This document shows, in pieces, positions 56,236 through 64,000 of a stretch of DNA of 64,000 nucleotides. The first letter of the stretch is position 1, and each line of letters begins with the position of its first letter. The notes under the pieces were generated by a model that did no database searches, had not been told where the DNA came from, and saw only the letters and a list, made by a program, of their open reading frames with translations. This DNA comes from Blastococcus sp. PRF04-17 (GTDB taxonomy: Bacteria > Actinomycetota > Actinomycetes > Mycobacteriales > Geodermatophilaceae), in NCBI RefSeq assembly GCF_023016265.1, contig NZ_CP095412.1:2418001-2482000 (forward strand). Reading direction: 5' to 3'. Made by a program: the position numbers and the translations under genes.

Positions 56236-56269
56236 CAGGGGCGGCCCGCACGGATGCGGACCGCCCCTG
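56236..56269 (-). terminator. Hairpin terminator of groEL
   Basis: CAGGGGCGGCCCGCA and TGCGGACCGCCCCTG (plus strand) pair over 15 positions with one mismatch/wobble, loop of four. It lies about 82 bases downstream of the groEL stop on the minus strand. Confidence 0.75.
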
Positions 56270-56351
56270 CCGGAGGTGAGGCGATGGAACGGCTACGTCG
56301 CAGGGACCCGCGGCGCGCGGAGCGCGTCGTGGGGGGCGACGTGGTCCTTCA

Positions 56352-58196
<1,845 letters not shown>

Positions 58197-58274
58197 TCAC
58201 CTTCGCGGCGTGGTCGTTTCCCCGCGGTGCGAGGCGAGGAGTCGACGATCCGGCGAAGGTCCGTTGCGAACGCA

Positions 58275-58310
58275 CGAAGGCCCGGCCCCCGAGTGGGGAC
58301 CGGGCCTTCG
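58275..58310 (-). terminator. Hairpin terminator of the cold-shock gene
   Basis: CGAAGGCCCGGCCCCC and GGGGACCGGGCCTTCG pair with one mismatch around GAGT, 14 bases downstream of the cspA-type stop on the minus strand. Confidence 0.85.
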
Positions 58311-58324
58311 CCAGGCTGGTGCGA

Positions 58325-58525
58325 TCAGGCGGCGGTGACGCTGTCCGCCTGGGGGCCCTTGGCGCCCTGCACGACCTCGAAGTTGACCCGCTGGCCCTCT
58401 TCGAGGCTCTTGTAGCCGTCCATCTGGATGGCCGAGTAGTGGACGAAGACGTCCTGACCGCCGTCGACGGCGATGAAGCCGAAGCCCTTCTCGGCGTTGA
58501 ACCACTTCACGGTGCCCTGTGCCAC
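58325..58525 (-). CDS. Cold-shock protein (CspA family)
   Basis: 66 aa single cold-shock domain from GTG ([17 protein letters not shown]). RNP1 KGFGFIAV and RNP2 VFVHYSAI bind single-stranded nucleic acid and melt RNA secondary structure. A longer frame from 58537 would add MGAH; GGGAG before 58525 favours the GTG. A clean terminator follows. Likely constitutive or cold-induced. Confidence 0.93.
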   Translation of the reverse strand: MAQGTVKWFNAEKGFGFIAVDGGQDVFVHYSAIQMDGYKSLEEGQRVNFEVVQGAKGPQADSVTAA

Positions 58526-58734
58526 GTGTGCTCCCACGTTTCGTGCGTGCGGTCACCCCACCGCGGGTGGTGGAGCGAGGTCTCGCTCTTCCGCCCGCCG
58601 AACACGAACGTGGAACTCGAACCGAGCGAGAAGGTACATCAGGAACTGCCAGGTGGCAGTAGTCACACGCAGGGAAAAGGCCGGATCCGGCGACAGCCGT
58701 CGCCCGGTCCGGTGAGGAGGAGAACCCTACGCCC
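58526..58734. other. Upstream region of the cold-shock gene
   Basis: About 210 bases between the cold-shock start and the thrC stop, more A/T at places (AGAAGGTACATC, near 58629-58640). It probably holds a long cold-shock leader and promoter. No gene seen. Confidence 0.45.
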
Positions 58735-60036
58735 TCACTCGATGAGCCCTGCCGCCCGTACCGACTTCAGCGACGGCTCGACCGTGTGGGTCGGCCCGAC
58801 GACCGGCAGCAGGGGGTCGAGGGTCTTCAGCCCCTCGCCGGTGTTGAGGACGACGGTCTCGCGCGAGGGATCGAGCCGGCCGTCCTCCACGAGCTGCCGG
58901 AGCACCGCCACCGTGACGCCACCGGCGGTCTCGGCGAAGACGCCGGTGGTCCGGGCGAGGTCGCGGATGCCGGCCACGATCTCCTCGTCGCCGACGCGCC
59001 CGACCCACCCCCCGGTGCGGCGGATCGCATCGAGCGCGTACGGGCCGTCGGCCGGGTTGCCGATGTTCAGCGACTTGGCGATGCCGGTCGGCTTGACCGG
59101 CTTGACGACGTCCCAGCCCTGCTCGAAGGCCGTGGCGATCGGGTCGCACCCGGCCGACTGCGCGCCGAAGATCGTCCACTCCGTGGCCTCGACGATGCCC
59201 GCGGCGGTCAGCTCGCGGAACGCCTTGTCGACCTTGGTCAGCAGCGAGCCCGACGCCATCGGGATGACCACCTGCGCCGGGATCCGCCAGCCGAGCTGCT
59301 CGGCGATCTCGTAGCCCATCGTCTTGGAGCCCTCGGCGTAGTAGGGCCGGACGTTCTGGTTGACGAAGGCGGTGTCCTCGAACTCGTCGGTGTCGGCGAG
59401 CTCGCTGGTCAGCCGGTTGACGTCGTCGTAGGAGCCGTCGACGGCGACCAGCGTCTGGCCGTAGACCGCCGACTGCACGACCTTGCCGGGCTCGAGGTCG
59501 CTCGGGATGAAGACGAACGACGGCAGGCCGGCGCGGGCGGCGTGCGCGGCCACCGAGTTGGCCAGGTTGCCGGTCGAGGCGGCGGCGATCTTCTTGTAGC
59601 CGAGCCCCTTGGCGGCGGTGGCGGCCAGCGACACGACGCGGTCCTTGAAGGAGTGGGTCGGGTTGGCCGAGTCGTCCTTCACCCACAGCCCCCCGGTGAG
59701 GCCGAGCTCGGCGGCCAGCCGGTCGGCGCGCACGAGCGGCGTCAGGCCGGGGTCCAGCGACACGCGGTCGGCCGGGTCCTGGCCGACGGGCAGCAGTCCG
59801 GCGTAGCGCCAGATGTTCTGCGGCCCGGCCTCGATCTGCTCGCGGGTGACCCCGCGCATGATCTCGGGGTCGTAGTCGACCTCGAGCGGGCCGAAGCACT
59901 CGGCGCAGGCGTGCTCGGCGATCAGCCCGAAGGTGGCCCCGCAGTTGCGGCACACCAGGCCGCGGGCGGGACACGGGGGGATCGGGCCCCCGGCGGACGA
60001 ATCTGCCTGGACGGAGCCCGGAGCGGTCAGAGTCAT
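58735..60036 (-). CDS. thrC: Threonine synthase
   Basis: 433 aa PLP enzyme converting O-phosphohomoserine to threonine. An N-terminal zinc-ribbon-like set (C29, C32, C44, C47) precedes the fold-type II core; the PLP lysine is K131 in THSFKDRV, the phosphate loop is ASTGNLANSVA, and QSAGCDPIA and TGEGLKTLD follow. This longer form with cysteine ribbon is common in actinobacteria. Its start lies just after a SAM-I riboswitch, so methionine-pool status probably controls it. Confidence 0.95.
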   Translation of the reverse strand: MTLTAPGSVQADSSAGGPIPPCPARGLVCRNCGATFGLIAEHACAECFGPLEVDYDPEIMRGVTREQIEAGPQNIWRYAGLLPVGQDPADRVSLDPGLTPLVRADRLAAELGLTGGLWVKDDSANPTHSFKDRVVSLAATAAKGLGYKKIAAASTGNLANSVAAHAARAGLPSFVFIPSDLEPGKVVQSAVYGQTLVAVDGSYDDVNRLTSELADTDEFEDTAFVNQNVRPYYAEGSKTMGYEIAEQLGWRIPAQVVIPMASGSLLTKVDKAFRELTAAGIVEATEWTIFGAQSAGCDPIATAFEQGWDVVKPVKPTGIAKSLNIGNPADGPYALDAIRRTGGWVGRVGDEEIVAGIRDLARTTGVFAETAGGVTVAVLRQLVEDGRLDPSRETVVLNTGEGLKTLDPLLPVVGPTHTVEPSLKSVRAAGLIE

Positions 60037-60050
60037 GCGACGACTACCTC

Positions 60051-60173
60051 CTCATCTTCCCCGCAGCGGGCCGTCGAGCCGTGCGGGACGGAATTGGCAC
60101 CTTCCGCTGCGCGCGCGCAGGCGGCGGTTGCCGGGGCTTCGTCGGGCCGTGTCCCTCTGCCCCTCTGGATGAG
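60051..60173 (-). promoter_or_regulatory. SAM-I (S-box) riboswitch upstream of thrC
   Basis: In minus-strand order: CTCATC (P1 5'), CAGAGGGGCAGAGGGAC, CGGCCCGACGAAGCCC, CGGCAACC, then GGAAGGTGCCAATTCC and GATGAG (P1 3'). These match the S-box: kink-turn GAGGGA, GAA-CCCGGCAACC, GGTGCCAAxTCC and the AGATGAG closing strand. P1's last AG is the start of AGGAGG, the thrC ribosome site (60047-60052), ten bases from the ATG. No terminator stem is seen between, so control by hiding that site is the simplest reading. Confidence 0.9.
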
Positions 60174-60235
60174 TGGAACGCCGTGAACTGTACCCAGTGC
60201 CGGGGGAACTCCGGAGCGTGGTCAGGATGTGAGAT

Positions 60236-61057
60236 GTGACCGCCCGCATCGTCTACACCGACCTCGACGGCACGATGGTCGGCCCGCGGGGGTCCTTCTG
60301 GCACACCGCCCGGAGGGAGCTGACCGCCGACCCGGCTGCCGGCCTGCTCGCCCTGCACCGCGCCGAGGTGCCGTTGGTGCTGGTCAGCGGCCGGACGCTC
60401 GAGCAGGTGATCGAGGCCGGACGCATCTTCGCGGCCGACGGGGGCATCGCCGAGCTCGGCGCGACCATCACCTGGGACGTCGGCCGGCACACCCACCGGC
60501 TGACCGGCGAGCTGCCCGCCGGGTACGCCGGGCGGACGCCGATGGACGTCATGGCCGAGCTGGGCGTCGTCGAGCGGCTCGTCGCCGAGCACCCCGGCCG
60601 GCTGGAGTGGCACGCCCCCTGGCACGTGACGCACCAGACCGACGCGCTGCTGCGCGGCCGGGTGGACCCCCTCGCCGTCGACGCGTGGCTCGACGCGCAG
60701 GGCGCCGGGTGGCTCACGCTCAAGGACAACGGGTCGATCCCGGCGACGTCCCGGATGACCCTGGACGAGGACGCGCTGCCGCCGCGCGTCTACCACCTGA
60801 TGCCGCGCGGCATCTCCAAGGGCGCGGCGATCGCCTGGGACCTGGAGCGGCGGGGCATCGACCCGCGGGACGCCGTCGCGATCGGCGACAGCGTCAGCGA
60901 TCTGGACATGGCGCCGGCGGTGGGCCGGCTCTGGATCACCGCGAACGGCGCGCACGCCGACGGCATGGCCGACCTGCTGGGCGCCGTCCCCAATGCCGTG
61001 GTGACCGACGCCCCCATGGGCGAGGGCTGGGCCCAGGCGGTGCTCGCCTCGCTCTAA
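60236..61057 (+). CDS. HAD-superfamily phosphatase (Cof-like)
   Basis: 273 aa with HAD motif I TDLDGTMVG, motif II LVSGRT, motif III K in GISKGAAIAWDL and motif IV IGDSVSDLDMA. The cap is in type II position, as in sugar-phosphate phosphatases. GTG start, divergent from thrC by about 200 bases that hold the riboswitch. A hairpin repeat follows the stop by one base. Confidence 0.88.
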   Translation: MTARIVYTDLDGTMVGPRGSFWHTARRELTADPAAGLLALHRAEVPLVLVSGRTLEQVIEAGRIFAADGGIAELGATITWDVGRHTHRLTGELPAGYAGRTPMDVMAELGVVERLVAEHPGRLEWHAPWHVTHQTDALLRGRVDPLAVDAWLDAQGAGWLTLKDNGSIPATSRMTLDEDALPPRVYHLMPRGISKGAAIAWDLERRGIDPRDAVAIGDSVSDLDMAPAVGRLWITANGAHADGMADLLGAVPNAVVTDAPMGEGWAQAVLASL

Positions 61058-61058
61058 G

Positions 61059-61096
61059 GGAGTGCCACGGCGCGGAAAGCGCGCCCGTGGCACTCC
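61059..61096. repeat. Dispersed hairpin repeat B2, bidirectional terminator
   Basis: GGAGTGCCACGGCGCG, loop GAAAG, CGCGCCCGTGGCACTCC, with one bulged base as in copy B1. It sits one base after the HAD stop and one base before the convergent ABC permease stop. Confidence 0.82.
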
Positions 61097-61097
61097 A

Positions 61098-62000
61098 CTA
61101 CGAGGTGACGTCGCGGCGGGCGAAGTGACGGAAGGCCAGGGCCGTGAAGATCGCCGCGTAGACCAGCGACTGGATCACGCCGCGGAACAGGTCTCCCGAG
61201 TCGACCGGCGACTGCAGCAGGTCGGTCCAGGCGTACTCCTCGGCGGTGGGGAACCAGTCCCGGATCGCCCCCAGCTGCTCCACCTGGTCGAGGATCGCGA
61301 AGACGAACATCGTGAACACCGCGCCACCGACCGCCGCCAAGGGCGCGTCGGTGATGGTCGAGAACCAGAAGGCCAGCGTGCCCACGACGAGCAGGTGGAC
61401 GGCGAGGTAGGCGAGCATCCCGCCCAGGCGCAGCATCCCCTCGCCCTGGGCGAGCGTGACCCCGACGGGGGTTCGGATGTCGCCGAAGCCGAACGCGATG
61501 CCGCCGGCGACCACTGCGACCGCGGTGAGCACGACCAGCGCCCCCACGGACAGCACGAACGCGGCGATCCACTTCTGCCGGAGCAGGCGCATGCGCGGCA
61601 CCGGGGTCGCCAGCGTGTACCGCAGTGACCCCCACTGGGCCTCGCTGGCGACGGTGTCCCCGAAGAACAGCGCGTACACCACGACGAGGAAGAAGCCGGT
61701 GGTCGCGAACAGCACGAACAGCGTGAAGTTCAGTCCGCTGGCGGTGGCGACGTCGACCAGGTTGATCCGGCTGTTCTCCGCGGCCTCCTCGCTGCCGCCC
61801 AGCTGGAGGGCGCCGATGAGGATCAGCGGCAGGGCGATCATCAGCGCGAGGACGCCGATGGTCCGCCGTCGCCTGAACTGGCGGCGCAGCTCCACCGACA
61901 GCCGCAGCGTCCGGCTCGGCGAGTAGCCGGCGACCGCGCCGCTGGGCTGCACGTGAGCGACCGGAACCGCGGTTCCGGTCGCTTGGTCGGTCCAGGTCAT
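61098..62000 (-). CDS. ABC-2 type transporter permease
   Basis: 300 aa with about six spans; the first (RRRRTIGVLALMIALPLILIGALQL) follows a short cytoplasmic start. QWGSLRYTLATPVPRMRLL is the conserved coupling region of ABC-2 permeases. ATG overlaps the stop of the ATPase fusion (ATGA), so the pair is coupled. Substrate unknown. Confidence 0.9.
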   Translation of the reverse strand: MTWTDQATGTAVPVAHVQPSGAVAGYSPSRTLRLSVELRRQFRRRRTIGVLALMIALPLILIGALQLGGSEEAAENSRINLVDVATASGLNFTLFVLFATTGFFLVVVYALFFGDTVASEAQWGSLRYTLATPVPRMRLLRQKWIAAFVLSVGALVVLTAVAVVAGGIAFGFGDIRTPVGVTLAQGEGMLRLGGMLAYLAVHLLVVGTLAFWFSTITDAPLAAVGGAVFTMFVFAILDQVEQLGAIRDWFPTAEEYAWTDLLQSPVDSGDLFRGVIQSLVYAAIFTALAFRHFARRDVTS

Positions 62001-64000
62001 GACTCCCCCACCAGTGCCAGGAAGGCGTCCTCGAGCCGCCGGCGCGGCGTGAACTGGTCCACCTCGATGCCGGCCGACACCAGCGCCTGCAGCGCCGCCG
62101 ACCGGCCGTAGCCGTCGAGGTCGGCCACCAGGCCCTCGTCCGTGCGCTCCGCGGTGACGCCGGGCAGCCCCTCGAGCACCTCGATCGCCCGATCGGTCTC
62201 GGCCTCGTCGGCGAGCCCGACCAGCACGGCCCCACCTGTGCCGACGATCTCCTCGACGGTGCCCTGGGCGATCTTCTGCCCCTTCGCCATGACCACGACG
62301 TGGCTGCAGGTCTGCTCGATCTCGCTGAGCAGGTGGCTGGACACGATCACCGTGCGGCCGGTCGCGGCGTAGGACCGCAGCACCTCCCGCATCGCGTGGA
62401 TCTGCGGCGGGTCGAGCCCGTTGGTCGGCTCGTCGAGGACGAGCAGGTCGGGCAGGCCCAGCATCGCCTGCGCGATCGCGACCCGCTGGCGCATGCCCTG
62501 GCTGTAGCGCCGCACCGGCCGGTCGATGGCCGCGCCGAGGCCGGCCACCTCGAGGGCCTCCTCCATGTGCGCGTCCTCGGCCGGGCGGCCGGTGGCCGCC
62601 CAGTAGAGCGTGAGGTTGTCGCGACCGGACAGGTGCGGCTGCAGGCCGGTGCCCTCGACGAACGAGCCGAGCCGGGAGAGGACCGGTGCCCCCGGCCCGG
62701 CCGCGTGCCCGAAGATGCTGATCCGTCCCTCGGTCGGCCGGATCAGCCCCATGAGCATCCGCAGGGACGTCGTCTTGCCGGCACCGTTGGGGCCGAGCAG
62801 GCCGAGCACCTGGCCACGTCGCACCTCGAAGGACAGATCGCGGACGGCGACGAACCCGTCCTTGTAGGCCTTGGTGACGCCCTCGAACCGCAGCGGGACC
62901 TCCTCGCCGTCGGGCTCGACCGCCGACAGCTGCTGCTGGCGGCGGCGCCCCCACAGCACGGCGGCCGCCCAGCCGACCAGGCCGAGGCCGGCGAGCACCC
63001 CGAGCAGGACCCACCAACGCGCCGATCCGGCGGCGCTCTCCGTGCGGCCTTCGACGAGCGGGACGGCGAGGTCGGCGGACCCGTCGGCGAGGCTCCCCCG
63101 GCGAGCGCGACGGAGTAGACGGCCGACTCGGCGGGCAGGGCGAAGGCCTGGTCGGTGGAGGAGACGACGACCCGCATCGTGTGGCCCGCCTCGAAGCGGT
63201 GCACGATCCCCGGGAGCGTCACCTCGACCGTCGTCGGCTGGGTGGGGTCGGTCGACAGGTCGGTCAGCGCCAGCGGGGCCACCAGCCCTGCGGGCAGCGT
63301 CGTCGAACCCTCCGGGGCGACGTCGTAGAGCTTGGCGAACAGCGTGGCGGTGCCGCTGGGCGAGGAGACCGCGAGCTCGACGGTGGGTGCACCCACGACC
63401 TCGACGGCGGCGTCCAGCGGCCGGCTCTCGAAGGCGGCGAACTGACCGGGGATCTCCAGCGTGGCGCCGCCCAGCGCCGTGGTCACCGCGCCCAGCCCGG
63501 GCACGGTCGTCAGGGCGGCCGGCGTCCCACCGGCGGGGGTCACGACGGGCTGCGTGGGTCCGGACAGCGCGACGGCACTGCGCTCGGCCGGCTCGTCGCC
63601 GTCCAGGCCGGGGTAGCGGTCGGTGACGACGACCCGGTTGCCGCCGCCCTGGACGAACTGCCCGGTCGCGACGGCGGTGGGCGCGGGGAACTGGAAGCCG
63701 GTGCCCGGGTCCTCCCCCTCGCCGCGCAGGTGGAAGTCGAACCAGCCGGCGACCTGCTCGCGCAGGCTCTCGGTCACGCGGTCCGAAGCGGACGAGTCGT
63801 GCCCGCCGGTGAACCAGACGACCTTGACCGGGGTGCCGTTCGCGGCGATGCCGCGCGCGTTGGCGTCGGCCTGTCCCAGGCCGAACAGCGAGTCCCGCGT
63901 CCCCTGGACCAGCAGGGTGGGCGCGTCGATCCGGTCGAGGACGCCGGCCGGGCTGCTGCGGTCGAGCACGTCGGCGATCTCGGGCGTGAGCGTGCCGCTC
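61997..64000 (-). CDS. Fusion of S15/CocE-type alpha/beta hydrolase, TM helix and ABC ATPase (frameshifted near 63096; 5' end outside window)
   Basis: Partial: the N-terminus lies beyond 64000. In protein order: hydrolase domain end ([21 protein letters not shown], described in part, with the acid/His region VVWFTGGHD), a jelly-roll X-Pro-peptidase C-terminal domain ([35 protein letters not shown]), a membrane helix ([20 protein letters not shown]), then an ABC ATPase ([28 protein letters not shown]). Frame breaks in G5 at about 63095-63099; a sixth G joins ALAGG to [16 protein letters not shown] and the ABC part. The hydrolase is likely outside the cell and the ATPase inside. It is coupled to the permease. 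Confidence 0.85.
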   Translation of the reverse strand, partial: ERHAHARDRRRARPQQPGRRPRPDRRAHPAGPGDAGLAVRPGTGRRQRARHRRERHPGQGRLVHRRARLVRFGPRDREPARAGRRLVRLPPARRGGGPGHRLPVPRAHRRRDRAVRPGRRQPGRRHRPLPRPGRRRAGRAQCRRAVRTHAARRDPRRWDAGRPDDRARAGRGDHGAGRRHAGDPRSVRRLREPAAGRRRRGRGCTHRRARGLLAQRHRHAVRQALRRRPGGFDDAARRAGGPAGADRPVDRPHPADDGRGDAPGDRAPLRGGPHDAGRRLLHRPGLRPARRVGRLLRRARRGSLADGSADLAVPLVEGRTESAAGSARWWVLLGVLAGLGLVGWAAAVLWGRRRQQQLSAVEPDGEEVPLRFEGVTKAYKDGFVAVRDLSFEVRRGQVLGLLGPNGAGKTTSLRMLMGLIRPTEGRISIFGHAAGPGAPVLSRLGSFVEGTGLQPHLSGRDNLTLYWAATGRPAEDAHMEEALEVAGLGAAIDRPVRRYSQGMRQRVAIAQAMLGLPDLLVLDEPTNGLDPPQIHAMREVLRSYAATGRTVIVSSHLLSEIEQTCSHVVVMAKGQKIAQGTVEEIVGTGGAVLVGLADEAETDRAIEVLEGLPGVTAERTDEGLVADLDGYGRSAALQALVSAGIEVDQFTPRRRLEDAFLALVGES

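Overview
The window is very GC-rich, densely coded DNA from an actinobacterium. Gene content and codon bias point to Geodermatophilaceae (Blastococcus, Geodermatophilus or Modestobacter-like); the family is my inference, the phylum is not in doubt. Markers include SepH, DUF3027, DUF2530 and DUF2771 proteins, a bacterial XPB helicase, GroEL with a Gly/Met-rich tail behind CIRCE operators, and many GTG starts with 4-base ATGA/GTGA gene overlaps. From memory, XPB and its helicase-associated partner, a CspB-type protein, MFS genes, DUF2530, MarR, a TrmH-like methylase, SepH, serC and a second citrate synthase also lie close together in Mycobacterium tuberculosis (roughly Rv0861c to Rv0889c). Much of the window therefore looks like chromosomal core, not an island. 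I see no tRNA, rRNA, IS element, prophage or CRISPR array.

Layout. 0-2.2 kb: ABC-2 exporter pair. 2.4-6.2 kb: a large secreted protein with a haemagglutinin/TPS-type N-terminus, then UdgX. 6.2-10.8 kb: MFS (frameshifted), pdxH, citrate synthase, serC (frameshifted). 10.9-13.5 kb: histidine kinase/receiver/RsbW-like fusion. 13.6-16.9 kb: S9 peptidase coupled to a circularly permuted ATP-grasp protein. 17.2-22.4 kb: sepH, a heterodimeric ABC exporter, a stress-type membrane protein. 22.4-25.5 kb: TrmH methylase and a self-regulated ABC-TetR operon. 25.5-32 kb: thioesterase, aldo/keto reductase, RNA ligase-like phosphodiesterase, MFS-MarR, purine permease. 32-38.2 kb: DUF2530, DUF3027, MFS, DUF2771, CspB-like, two DUF202 proteins, nucleotidyltransferase, EEP phosphatase. 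38.2-46.8 kb: small conserved genes, helicase-associated protein (frameshifted), XPB, DUF3592, PIN, second SF2 helicase (frameshifted). 46.9-56.1 kb: LuxR-type ATPase, LURP-one/scramblase-like protein, M20 peptidase, HD hydrolase, DUF4031, Gfo/Idh, DUF72, VOC. 56.3-61.1 kb: groEL with two CIRCEs, a cold-shock gene, thrC under a SAM-I riboswitch, HAD phosphatase. 61.1-64 kb: ABC permease and a hydrolase-TM-ABC ATPase fusion cut by the window edge.

The most notable features are: five reading-frame breaks, each repaired by adding one G to the coding strand, which suggests sequence error and not gene decay; a SAM-I riboswitch whose closing helix runs into the thrC Shine-Dalgarno sequence; a hydrolase fused to an ABC ATPase; a TPS-type exoprotein in a monoderm; two families of dispersed hairpins just after stop codons; and two genes that appear to start with CTG.
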